From contig CM038050.1 of assembly GCA_021397845.1 (NCBI GenBank), forward strand, positions 141,483,980 to 141,547,979: a stretch of DNA of 64,000 nt. The letters run 5' to 3'. Numbering within the stretch: position 1 is the first letter of the stretch; every line of letters begins with the position of its first letter. Below are positions 1 through 10,870 of the stretch, in pieces. Source of the stretch: Areca catechu (lineage: Eukaryota; Streptophyta; Magnoliopsida; Arecales; Arecaceae). Made by a program: the position numbers and the translations under genes. Below the pieces are notes generated by a model. That model was not told the DNA's origin and ran no database searches. It saw only the letters and a program-made list of their open reading frames with translations.

Positions 1-4
1 CCAG

Positions 5-1489
5 TGGTGGGGGCACCAGGATCAAATACAGATTACTGGGCCCTATCTGGTTCACTTAGTCATGTGTCCATTTTGTAATCAAGTAAGATTAAGTCCTGTA
101 ATAAGTTGAGGCTAGTTGGTTTGTCTCAACCCTAGTCCAGTCATTGAGTCCTATACTTGAGTATCAGTCCAGTATTTGTTCAATTTTTATACAAGAGAAG
201 AGGATGCCCTATTTTAGAGTTCCACCAAGCTCATCTAGGAGACAGAGGCCTTCATCTCAGATTATTAGGCTTGTTTGCCATCCCAGGGTCCAAGATTCCT
301 TCCAGATGCCCAGATACCCTCTAGATGCCTTCTAGATGCCAAAGAATATTCCAGATCAGGGTGCCTCATGATTTTAGGAATATGCCAGCAACTAGGCCAA
401 GAGATTCCAAGCCCAAGAGTCAAGCCCACGCGTCCCAGAACCACGATTTCAAGAAATATGCTAATACCAGGGCACCCCAGTTTCCAGGACCCAAAGCCCA
501 TGTGCCAACCCAAAGGAGGCCACGCACCCTTGTTGCCCTTGAAGCCCACATGCTCAAGCTTAAAGCCCTTGGCATCCTAGCCCAAATGGAAGACTCTTGT
601 CCAAGTCAAAAGAGGAGAAGGAATCCAAGTAGAATATGGAGAACTAGTTTCATTCAAAGTGTATTCTCCTAATCTTAATCAAACTTGTAATCCCTTTTCC
701 TCTTAACTTTGTAATCTATCCTATCTAGGAGAGGACTTGGGAAGCATCTATAAATATCCACCCGTCCCCCTCTTGTAAGTAATCTTTTTATGAAATAAAA
801 CCTTGCTGAAAATTTGAGTGAACTTGTGTTCTTGTGTGTTCTTGTGTTGGGTTGGTGATAGTTGTTTGAAAGCCCTAGCCTTCCAAGCCTTGGCTGACCA
901 AGCACCATCATTCAATCCCTACGACACCCAAGGAGAAACAGCCATCGGCCATCCAAAGCAAAGAGCCTACTTTCCCTCTCCAGCGACCATCAACCGAAAC
1001 CCTAATCCCTTCTTTCTTTTCATACCCTGTTTCTTTTCTTTGATTATTATTTCTTGCCTACCTTGATGCTTGCAGGGTCCTTGAGGTGTATTCCCCTCCA
1101 AAGAGGAGGTTTTCTTTGCCTTCATGACCGATCCAGAATGCCTTTTGATTCAGGAAACCAAAGGCTTGTCTTCCAGGGGCCATCCAAAGTGCTAAGGGAC
1201 CTCTTCATCAAGTAGATCTTCAATCTCTGCCTGGTACAAACCTTTCCCCTCCTGATTTCTGATTGATTGAAGGTATCTATCCTAAACTAGGGGTTTCTCA
1301 ATTCGGGATCCTATTTTTATTATTCTACATGTTCTTTTACGGGTATGATAGTTTCTTTCATTACATGTTGCTTATAATTCATACTTGCTTTTGGGTTATT
1401 AGCCGACAAACTTAAATCCATAAAATTACAAAAAAAAAAGATTTTATATTTTTCTTTATTTACATCAGTCCTAGGATCATCCCACATCA
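5..1489 (+). repeat. 5' LTR of Gypsy copy A
   Basis: The LTR begins TGGTGGGGGCACCA at position 5 and ends CCCACATCA at 1489, with the primer site starting four bases later. It contains a TATA box (749-756) and a poly(A) signal AATAAA (794-799), which places the U3/R boundary near 780. Its first 240 bases match the reverse complement of 54684-54844 plus the part of LTR D left of 45576, which supports the LTR assignment. Long reading frames inside it are chance. Confidence 0.85.
749..756 (+). promoter_or_regulatory. TATA box of LTR A
   Basis: TATAAATA lies in the context CATCTATAAATATCC. A very similar box sits at the same relative place in the solo LTR at 5545-7430 and in LTR D. AATAAA follows 38 bases later, so initiation should be near 780. 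Confidence 0.65.
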
Positions 1490-1492
1490 GTT

Positions 1493-1504
1493 TGGTATTA
1501 GAGC
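1493..1504 (+). other. Primer binding site (tRNA-Met type), Gypsy copy A
   Basis: TGGTATTAGAGC differs by one base from TGGTATCAGAGC, the complement of the plant initiator tRNA-Met 3' end. It starts four bases after the LTR end, as expected for the minus-strand priming site. Confidence 0.8.
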
Positions 1505-2640
1505 TAGTTTAGAATAGCTTGCATCTTCATCAAAATCACAAAAACACTCATTGCTATTTTTCTGCATCCTATCATCTACAGTAGGTGTCTAATTTTTGGT
1601 CTAGTTCATCATCTTAGAAATTTTCTTTTCTATGAAATTTGCATGACATGTTTTCTATTTAGTTTGATAATTATCATAATTTTTAATTTCTTTTACAAAA
1701 ACAAAAAAATATAAAAATTACTACATCTTAGGAACCCAAACTAAAATCTTGAGATTTCTGCACCAGTTCGAAAACCCTAGGAGTTGCACCATATCTGATT
1801 TTTTTACATAAAATTTAGTAGAAATCATCATCACCATCCATCTTATATTCTGTAAGTTTTTCGATTTATTTTTGAATCGAAAACTATGTCAAATCTGTAT
1901 CAAACCGAACCCTAATTTTTTGATTATGTGATTTCTGCACACCTGACTAAACCTAACCTAACCAACTTCGAAACCCTCAATCCCAAGCCCAATTTTGTTT
2001 GCTAACCTAATCAACTTAAACCTATCTTGCCATCTCATAAAATACCCAAAAAAATATTTTATTTTTTGATGTTATTAGTTTGCATTAGGGTCATTGAAGT
2101 GCATCATCTGATTAAACTAATCTTAGGGGCAATTCACTATCTCAGACAGGGCAGGATTCATCACATGTCCTGGGCCCAAAACAACTACCATCATCCTAAC
2201 CTAAGCTTTAATTAAAATTAATTAGACTTAATTAATCAACTTAAACCTAACTTGCTTTAATGGGCTAGGTGACACCAACAGGTCGGGTCCGATTGTGTGG
2301 GCCAACTAGTGCATTCAATTCTCAGACTCTTATTAGAATCTAGTGTCTAAGGCTAGGGGTCCAGAGTCAAACGACCTAAGTGGTGTTGTGGTTTTTAATT
2401 GGGTCCCTACGAAAGCAGGGGGGGCCTCCCACAGTCCCATCCCTACCTGGCCAGAGGAAGGATTAGTTGTTGAGTTGGGTGTAAGTTGAGTCAACCCACT
2501 CAGTTTTGGCTCTAGGTCTAGTAAACCCTAGCTTGTACTAACCTTGCATGCTTGGCTACACATCTCATCTTGATTGTTGCTTGTTTGCATGACCACCAAG
2601 TTAGGAGTCCAGTATAGTCAATCCAAATCCCAACCCAGTC
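1505..2640 (+). other. Untranslated leader of Gypsy copy A
   Basis: There is no supportable gene here. The stretch around 2060-2300 is recognisably the reverse complement of about 62620-62830 in Gypsy copy H, and 2380-2540 matches the reverse complement of about 62400-62540. It is therefore the family's long 5' untranslated leader, which appears in the same place in copies C and H. Confidence 0.7.
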
Positions 2641-3740
2641 AACCATGGAGTCCAATCTAGAAACCTCATTAAGGCCATGAAGAATAATTGACCCAGATGA
2701 ACTCCCAAAACCAAGCCCAGTTTGCCCAGATGAACACCCAATCCCAAACTCAGTTGCTCAACTAACCGCCCAAATCAACCAAGTGACCCAGTCAAATAAC
2801 CAAGTAACCAATAGGATTGACAGTTAACCAATAGGTTGGACCAAGTAGAAAACCGATTAGGGACCATAGAAAGAACTCAGGAGTCTAATATTGAACATGA
2901 CCCTGATTCATCCCTTCCACTTTCCATAACCCTAGGAGAGCCCAAACCCATGACCATTTGTAGAGCCCAACCCTAGGAGAGCCTAGAACCATGACCCATT
3001 TGTAGAGCCCAATCCTAGGAGAGCACAATGCCAGGAACCCTATCAGGATCCAAATCCTAGGAGACCCAATTATGAAGACCAGGACCAAGATGATAGAATC
3101 CTTAAGAGCATCAGAGTAGATGCACCCCTCTTGATGGGATCCTAGATCCAAGGTCTACATAGATGGGAAGGAGGCATGGAGAGATACTTCCAATGGTATG
3201 CCTGAGTGAAGAGAGGAGGTGCCAGTTTGCCAAACTTAGGCTATCTGACCAAGCTAGGTTATACTGGGAACAAGTAGAGCACCTCTGTTGGCAAAGAAAC
3301 CATCCACCCATTGTCACCTGGGAAGCCATGAAACTAAAGCTTAGGGAAAAGTATGTTCCTCCCTACTACCAACAGTGCCTTCTAGACTAGTGGCAAAGAC
3401 TTAGATAGGGAACCAAGACTGTTAGAGAATACATAACCCAATTTGATGAGTGTGCCCTTAGGTGGGGCCTAGATGAACCTGAGTCAGTTACCCTATCTAG
3501 GTTTAGAGCTGGCTTAGAGAGGATATCACAAAGGGAGATGTACCTTAGGGGAGTTGAACACATAGCCGAGCCTATCAGTAGCTAAAAACTTTGAGAGGTT
3601 CCAGAGAGTACCTATAGTTAGAAGACCTGAACTCTTAAGGCCAACACTCTTAGCTTTAGGCCAAACCAAACCAGGCTTACCCAAACCAACCAGCTTTAAC
3701 CAAGTTCATCCTAACCGAAACCCAGCACATTCAGTAAGTT
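2641..3740 (+). pseudogene. gag: Gypsy copy A gag pseudogene
   Basis: Gag would form the particle shell. The first part (about 2690-2880) encodes a Q/N-rich stretch of short repeats like that in copy H. The capsid core lies at 3163-3600 and has the Retrotrans_gag signature: a tryptophan-containing YWEQVE-type segment, a TWEAMKLKLREKYVP segment, and after a TAG at 3388-3390 the FDECALRWGL and RFRAGL segments. Several in-frame stops and shifts break it, and no zinc knuckle is seen before the inverted junction. Copy C carries the same domain on the minus strand at 39230-39885. Confidence 0.75.
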
Positions 3741-3747
3741 TCTTAGA

Positions 3748-5544
3748 CTATGATTCACAACCTTAGTCTGGCCATCAGTTTGTGGGTGATAAGCTATAGA
3801 AAATTAAGTTTCATCCCTAATAAATGCCAGAGTGTTTTCACAAATAACTAGTGAACCATACATCCCTATCAGATATTATTGTCCTAGGTAAACCATGCAG
3901 TCTAACCACTTCATTCAGAAATAACTTGGCTACCTTGGATGCATCATAGGTTTGGGAACAAGGTAAGAAATGTGCCATCCTCGAGAACCTATCAACCACA
4001 ACAAAGATTGAATTGTGTTCCTTATGGTTTTAGGTAATCCAAGAATAAAGTCCATGCTAAGGTCCTGCCATGGACAATCCAGTACAAGAAGTGGGGTATA
4101 TAAGCTAGTGTTCTGCTTCTGCTACTTAGCAACAGCACAAGTTTGACATCTAGCTACTATTTGAACAACATTCTCTTAAGGTTTGGCCATAGAATTGGTC
4201 TTCTAGAGCTAAAATTATCTTATTTATACTGAAGTGTCCAGCTAAACCTCTAGCATGTGTTTCCTAAATCAAGAAGTCTCTAAGTGAAGTATTAGGAATA
4301 CATAGCTTACTTTTCCTAAAAAGATAACCATCTTGAATAGTGTAAACATTATATTAACTAGATGGTCCTTGTTTAATTGCCTTATAAATTTCATCAAAGT
4401 CCGAACAATTTTCATGTTCATCTGTTAATTTCTCAAATCTAATACTCTAGTGCTAACACAATTTAAGAGCATAAATCTTCTACTAAGCGCATCGGCAACC
4501 TTGTTATCAGTACCTAATTGATGTCTTAAAATAAAAGTATAGGCCTGTATGTATTCAACCCATTTTCCATGCCTAGCATTCAACTTCTTTTGCGAGTTAA
4601 GGAATCTAAAAGCTACATTATCAGAATAAAGTACAAACTCCTACAGTAGTAAGTAGTGTCTCCAGTACCTAAGTGCTTGAACCACTGCATACAATTCCTT
4701 ATTATAAGTAGAATATTTCAATTTAGCATCATTAATTCTCGATAAAGAACGCAACCGGATGATTTTCCTGACTCAAGACTCTCCAATTCCTACCCCTGAG
4801 GCATCACAAGCAAACTTGAAGACTTTCAAAAAATTGGATAGCCTCAGAATTGGGGCTTGGATCATTTTGTCCTTAATATCATGAAAGGCCCTATTAGCAT
4901 CTTTTGACCATTCAAAAGCTCCTTTTCTCATATAATCAGTTATTGGTGCAACAATCATACTAAACCCTTGAATAAATCTCCTATAGAAAGTAGCTAATTC
5001 ATGAAAACTTCGAATATCATGAACATTCTTAGGGATAGGCCACTCAACTATGGATTTATCTTCTCGGGGTCTGTAGATAGTCCTTCAGTAGTCATTACAA
5101 AACCTAGAAAAATAATCCTTGGAGTCATAAAACTATATTTCTTCAAATTTGCATAAAGATATCTCCTCTAAGGACTTGACAAACCTGCTGAAGATGGTCT
5201 AAGTGATCCTTCTTATTCTTACTATATATGAGGATGTCATCAAACTATACTACTATAAATTTTCTATTAAATAATTTTCGAACTTGAGTCATTATCCTTA
5301 TAAAAGTACTAGGTATGTTCGATAAGCCAAATGGCATCACGACCATTTACAACAGCCATCCTTGGTCTTAAATACAGTCTTCCATTCATCCCCAGGCCTA
5401 ATTCTAACATGATGATAGCCACTCTCAAGGTCTATCTTTGAAAATATGGTAGCACCGACCATCATGTCATCAAGTCAGGGTATGGGAAACCTATACTTCA
5501 CTGTAATCTTATTGATGGCTCTACTATCGACATACATTTCCAAG
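3748..5544 (-). pseudogene. pol: Gypsy copy B pol pseudogene, 3' part (RT, RNase H, integrase)
   Basis: This is decayed minus-strand pol, collinear with 36120-37930 of copy C. Reading 5' to 3' on the minus strand: reverse transcriptase palm remnants (about 5540-4980), an RNase H-like domain with a CDASGVGIG motif (about 4960-4480), the zinc-binding end of integrase (about 4260-4120) and the integrase core with a VVVDRFSRMAHF-like segment (about 4030-3780). Only short open stretches remain (the longest about 60 codons, 4773-4958). The reading resumes at 7431 after the inserted solo LTR. It meets copy A in opposite orientation at about 3745. Confidence 0.8.
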
Positions 5545-7430
5545 TGATGTGGGATAATAATTAAAACTAAAATTGTGTTATTAAGTCCTAATTTTTAGAG
5601 AAAAGCAGAGAATATATTATATATATATAATTTTTAATTTTAAGAAGACTCAAAGTATGCAACAAAGTGAACTAGTTCTAGTTAATTATCCACAAGTAAA
5701 ACTACAACGTAACTAGAAAAATAGGATTGGTGGCTGAAAAAATACCGTAAACTAGGGTCTACCTATTAACTATTCAGAGATCAAGAGAAGGAAATAGGTT
5801 TGAAGTTTTACCACTGTAAAGTCATCTCTTTGATGCAAATATGGCTGGACTCTCAAGATTTTGCAGCAGGATTTCAATATCTTGATTATGGGCTCCGATC
5901 TTCCATCCAATGCCAATTCCGAGGCAAGAACACCTGTCTTTGATTCTAGATCACCTGCAAAACTCAGTAATGAAAACTTAAGTTAGGAAGCATCAAAGGA
6001 AGGAAAAAGAATGGAAGGGAAATGTTAGAAGAGGTGGCTAAGATTCATGTTCGCTGGATAGGTAGGGCCTCACACCCTACGATGTTCCGTAGAACAAAGG
6101 AAAGGGCCTCACACCCCGCGATGCACACAACAAAAGAAGAAAAATTGGCAGAACTTCTTTATTGATGAATAAACTATCAATAATACAGGGGGGTGATGGG
6201 ATATTTATAGACCCTCAACCAATGGTGTAAGGGATACAAAGACTAGACTTATTTTCCCTTGGACTACAACTCCTGGAATTCTGGCTCGGGCATCTGGATT
6301 CTTGTCTCTGGGCTGATCTAGACCTTCTTCAAGTGGGCAATCATCATGGGACTTCATCCATCTTGGGCACCAACTATGAGGATGAGTGAGGTGTCATGAT
6401 GTAGGGTCAAGATGGCTCCCTGGGTTGCCTTGATTGCTGGACTCTGGAGTCGGATGATGTAGGCTCCTGCAAGTAATTGGACTCTCCATTCTGGATAGAA
6501 GAAGACTTAAGAGTCTTGGTGAGACTCTTGAGTTTTGGAAACTTAAGCAGCTAGGAAATCTGTTGATCATCAAATACTTAAAGCAAGAAATCTTTCCAAT
6601 CTTCTCCATTTGGGTGACAAGATGAAATAAAATTCCTTGGAATTTGGTGTTGGAAAGAGGGTAGGAGAGTGGGCGACTCCTTGGATTTGGCGGGAATACT
6701 TGAAGTGAATGGCGCCAAGGATGAAGACTCCTTCTCATTACTTATTTAAAATAAGTTAGCGCTAACTCCTCTAAATGGCCGACCAAAGAGAATGGACCTG
6801 GCATGTGTTGTCATGTGATAATGTCCAAATTTAATGATGTCAAATAAAGTGACATGGAATATGTTGTCCAATGATGTGTCATGACATGTCCAAACATGAT
6901 ATGTTGATGTCCAAATCTTGAAAAGGTGGTGCCAAGAATAAGCTGACTTGGGCTAGCACATGGCTAGCAATGGAATCACATGGTTTGTCTGAGCTAGCAC
7001 ATGGGATCTTCAAGGGTGCACATGAAGTCACATGGGTCTTCAATTGGGTTCCCTTGTATTACAGGACTCAATAACTAATTATTACAAGACTCAAAATCAA
7101 ATAACTAAAGCCCCACTTGATCAATTGATCAAAGGCATAACCTCATGCAACAAAAAAAGAATAAATTTGGTAAATAGGGTTTGGCCCACTAGGGTTTGAC
7201 ATATCCAATAAATGGGTTTTAACTCAATGTAGTAAAAAGGGGTTGGCCAAAAGGCTAAATAACAAATCCTAATTACAGTAGTAAAAAGGGCTAACCCTAA
7301 CTAAGCCAAATAATAGAATTAAAATAAAATATTTACATGGTAAAAGGGGTTGGGTTTAGGACTTATCAAGGTGATCCACAGAGATGTGGGTTCAACCTGT
7401 TGATCTTTTCTGGTCTTGGTGTCCACACCA
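5545..7430 (-). mobile_element. Gypsy solo LTR inside copy B pol
   Basis: The block starts TGATGTGGGA and ends CCACACCA on the plus strand; read on the minus strand it is TGGTGTGGACACCA...TCCCACATCA, the family's LTR ends. It is flanked by a perfect 5-bp duplication CCAAG (5540-5544 and 7431-7435). Removing the block and one CCAAG restores a sequence collinear with copy C at about 37905-37950. No internal region or second LTR is present, so this is a solo LTR left by LTR-LTR recombination. The 114-codon open frame at 6394-6738 has no family signature and is treated as chance. Confidence 0.93.
6201..6208 (-). promoter_or_regulatory. TATA box of the solo LTR
   Basis: The minus strand reads TCTATAAATATCCC, near-identical to the TATA context of LTR A. 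Minus-strand AATAAA signals follow within about 50 bases (around 6155-6175). Confidence 0.65.
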
Positions 7431-8120
7431 CCAAGTGCCATCCTTCTTAGAAGTCAAGAGTGCTGGAATGGCACATGAGCTCAAACTTTTCCCTTAAATC
7501 CTTTTCTAAAAGATCTCAACTTGCCTCTGTAATTCTTTATGTTCAGTAGGATTCCTATAATGGGATAAATTCGGCAAGGTAGCTCCTGGGACTAAATCTA
7601 TAGCATGTTATATGTCACTTAATGGAGGTAAAATCAGGAAGGTCTTCTGGGAACACATTCTTAAACTCTTTTAGAAACTCTAAGATTTCTTAGGGTGTTC
7701 CTTTCATGGTGCATCATGAATTTCTTTAGCAGTCAGCATCCAGACTGTGAACTTTCAACAATTTCATGCTCTAACTCTTTAGCAGTAATTAGGTTCAATC
7801 CAGATTTTTTTCTCTCAAATGACTAGACCTTCGCTTAGTATTATCTTGGATGGGGTCGAGTTGATCACAATTCTCTTTTCATGGTGCTTAAAAGAATATG
7901 AGTTAGATCGGCCAAAGAGGGTGCATCATGATCATATAACCATGGTCTGCCTAGAATGATACTACTAACCCCAATTGGAATCACATCACACCATACTTTC
8001 TCCTGGTAAGATTGAATTTAGACTAGGACCTGGCATTGTAACCTAATAGGAATGGATGTCACATCAATCCAAAACTATATGGGCTAGGAAATGGTACTGT
8101 GGGTAAGCCTAAACTCTTAT
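7431..8120 (-). pseudogene. pol: Gypsy copy B pol pseudogene, 5' part (RT N-terminus and PR-RT linker)
   Basis: This minus-strand continuation of copy B pol lies beyond the solo LTR. It is collinear with copy C from about 37925 to 38660: the N-terminal part of reverse transcriptase, then the linker between protease and RT with remnants of a QPWLYDRD-like and a HHGN-like segment. It is full of stops. Homology to copy C fades at about 8115-8120, just before the minisatellite, so protease and gag of copy B are missing or unrecognisable. Confidence 0.7.
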
Positions 8121-8209
8121 ATAATTATATGTATCTTGAATCTAATGAATTAGGATGCATATCAATGGTTGAGATCTATTTATAAATTGTTAGCTGGGAA
8201 TTTACTCTA

Positions 8210-8660
8210 GATGGTTGGATAGAGTCAATCGGATACCAATAGTCTTGTAAGGTTTTAGGTCATTTAGTGGAATCCCATTTGGATAGAGTTACAGGGTACC
8301 AATAGTCTCTTAAGATTTAGGTTAAACACTGGAATCCGTTTTCTCTTAGGATACCAATAGTCCCTTAAGGTTTTAGGTTGATCACTGGATTCCGATTAGA
8401 TAGAGTTATTCAGGTAGCAAAAGTCCTATAGGGTCTTAAGTCATACATTAGAGTCCGTTTGTCCCTTAGTTGGGTAACAATGGTCTATTAGGCTTTTAGC
8501 TCATTCAATGGAATCCAAGTAGCAATAGTCCCTTAGGATTTTGTTGTACATTAGAATCTAGTGGGATAGAGCTATTCAGGTACCAATAGTATTCTCTCTT
8601 AGGGTACCAATAGTCCTTTAAGGTTTTAGGTTGATCACTAGATTTCATTTTTTCCTTAAT
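8210..8660. repeat. Degenerate minisatellite, unit about 45-65 bp
   Basis: About eight imperfect tandem units each begin with a variant of GGTACCAATAGTCCCTTAAG and continue with a TTTTAGGTCAT-like and a GGAATCCGTTT-like segment. Unit starts lie near 8229, 8296, 8347, 8414, 8475, 8518, 8579 and 8604. Several units end in GATAGAGTTATTCA. I see no coding capacity and no other copy in the window. Confidence 0.75.
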
Positions 8661-9669
8661 AACCTTATAATATTGTAAAGCTTAGATTGTATCTGACCAA
8701 TCATTGTTTTATCTTAGTAAAAAAAACTTATATTATTTTTTATTTATTGTAAATAAAAAAGCAAAGAAAGGAGAGATAGATGAGAGGAGAATTCTAAAGA
8801 TAAGAAACTTAGAGAGTCCTAAATTTATAGATGATAGAGAAGAGTATTTTAATTAGGTTAAAGTTTTATTAGCAAACAAGTTATCATACACTGGACTCTC
8901 TATCTAAGGTTAACCTATATCTAAACAATTTCTAACTACCAGGCCACCTTGGAGCCCTCCAAGTCAAAAACTAACTAGCAAACTAGCCAGGTAAGTGTAA
9001 GGATCATGGGGGTCCTCACATTGCTTTTCGTAGATACCAAATAAATGACCAAGTCAGTCAATGGAACCAATTAAAGAACCACCTCCTTTCAGGGCTAATC
9101 ATCCTTGAACCTCTTTCCTATATACAAGTTAACTAGCTAATCCTGACCTAGTCCAACTCTCTCGGGGGCGTTGTCCTAATGAGCTTGATATCCTAGAGCC
9201 AACATATAGTTAATTTTAAATTAAAGGCTAGGTCAATGCAGATGCCAGGAGGGTGATTATGAGCAAGGAAGGGTGATCAAATCCTCACCTATATTGTTTA
9301 AGGATTTATGCCATTAAGGTATTTTGTGAGAATGCAATGTAAATAAAACATGGTATCCAAAAAAGTCAAAAAGTTTTTATGTTTGTTATTTATTTCCTTA
9401 AATTAATTAGATTTTATGGAAAGGCATCTCTTTTTTTAGGTTATTAAGGTAATTAAATTAAAAGGAAAAACTTAGTTAGGTTAGGAGTCAAATTATGACT
9501 AAGAAGAAAGCAAATATTTATATTTCCCTTTTATGCTAAAAAGTAATCTAGAAAAATAAGGTAATAAAATAAAGCAATAATAGTTAAAGATGGTAATTAA
9601 ACTATAAAGGAGCAATAAATAAGATCAAAACAAAAAATTTATTTTTTTGGAAAAATAGTTGTGCCTAGA
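8661..9669 (-). other. Non-coding stretch, decayed retroelement leader
   Basis: No gene is visible. The part around 9100-9330 contains GGGTGATCAAATCCTC and neighbouring words also found in the copy C leader at about 42055-42085, so at least part is an old Gypsy-type leader on the minus strand. The rest (9330-9650) is A/T-rich without recognisable structure and leads up to the tRNA-Asp-like primer site. Confidence 0.4.
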
Positions 9670-9687
9670 TCCCCAGTAATGCTGCCA
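9670..9687 (-). other. Decayed tRNA-Asp-type primer binding site
   Basis: TCCCCAGTAATGCTGCCA matches 13 of 18 positions of TCCCCGGCAACGGCGCCA, which is the 3' end of tRNA-Asp and is used as primer by Athila/Tat-type Gypsy elements. Read on the minus strand it follows an LTR end (GCGATCA at 9699-9693) and the typical AATTTTGGC spacer. Confidence 0.6.
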
Positions 9688-9692
9688 AAATT

Positions 9693-10870
9693 TGATCGCT
9701 TATTGTGGGGTGGTCAAAAATAAAACCTAACTCACTACTATAGATAGGGTTAGTAGGGATCGTATCTACAAGGATCTAGGACAATTGTTTAATAAAAAGA
9801 TAGAAAAATTATTATTGATAATTTGTATCTTAAAATATTTTATGGAATAAGAAAATAATAACTAGATAATAAAACTAGTAAAAATGATATGATAGCAAGG
9901 TCCTAGGGTTTCAAATTATTTTTAATTCTAATCTTGGTACTATTAATTATTTCAATAATGATAATTGGCCAAGATATTTTATGATTGGATTTGATCATAA
10001 CTTATCTCACTTCAAGCATGGATTGTATTTCCTGATCATGATCTGTCTCCCTAGAGTATAAGTTATTCGAAGCTAAATCATAAATATCTAGAAGAGATAG
10101 CCAAATACATGAATAATTCCTTAAGATAATTTATGTTGTTTGAGCATAGAGCATATGTTCTGATAATGGTTCATCACTTGCATACATAAATTATTTAAAG
10201 ATCAATCATATAAAGAATAAAAACTTGCAAAAAATCTTAAATGAAGGATATTTATTAAATTTGAAGAAAAGCTTACAAGATTGCATCAAAATAAGTACTA
10301 CAAGATTGAAAATTAAAAACTGACCCTACTTCCCTGATAACCAGTCTTCTAGCTACTCATGATGTTGATTGCTAAGGCTTTCTCCATCTTTATCCCTTTT
10401 TCCTAAAACCAAAAACAAGATCTAAATAAATTAAAACAAAATAAAGAATTGCTACTAAATTGATGCATGGACTGCTGCCTGTGACCCTTCTTTTATAGAA
10501 CTCTTCATAAGCTTTTTCCTAGTCAAATTTGGAATGAATTCGAATTAAAATCGGCCTTGTATCGTGAAAAATCACCTCAGCCATCAAATCTATATCATAA
10601 GGCCACAAATCATGCCAGTTGATGTTGTCACGCCTATACAGGGTCGAACTTGATGGGAGCCATTGGATCTTCATATGGATGGACTCTGGGTCATTGATGC
10701 ACACACATTAGGCCATAGATCATGCTGAGACTCCTTCTGCCATCAAGAGAAACAATGGCCATCTGATCTCACAATCGGATGGCTCAGGATTTCTGGATTG
10801 GGAGGAGGTGATGGCGATATTGATTCGAACTGAGAGGGGAAGGCAATGGCGAATCGAGGTAGTCTAATGG
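9693..10870 (-). repeat. LTR of an old Tat/Athila-type Gypsy element (partial)
   Basis: The LTR starts TGATCGCTTATTG next to the tRNA-Asp-like primer site and carries the phrase GATCGTATCTACAAGGATCT, typical of Tat-type LTRs. A minus-strand TATAAAA candidate lies near 10493-10500. The right boundary is not seen because the outer Sirevirus inserted at 10870; the LTR may continue into 32129-32187 and beyond. Reading frames here (for example 10519-10704) are chance. Confidence 0.5.

Larger units (their letters stand above)
5..3740 (+). mobile_element. Ty3/Gypsy copy A, 5' part (LTR, primer site, leader, gag)
   Basis: This is the left part of a plus-strand Ty3/Gypsy LTR retrotransposon. In order it shows an LTR, a tRNA-Met-type primer site directly after it, a non-coding leader of more than 1 kb and a decayed gag. 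No pol follows on this strand: near 3741-3748 the sequence switches to minus-strand Gypsy pol (copy B), so the element is truncated or rearranged there. Its LTR ends match those of Gypsy copies C, D and H and the solo LTR at 5545-7430, so all belong to one lineage. The left target-site duplication is outside the window or only partly in it. Confidence 0.85.

Noticed and set aside
144..1066. Open frames of 63-115 codons at the left edge
   Set aside because: They lie inside LTR A, overlap each other on both strands and show no protein signature.
6394..6738. 114-codon open frame on the minus strand
   Set aside because: It lies in the U3 region of a solo LTR, with no domain and no equivalent in sister LTRs.
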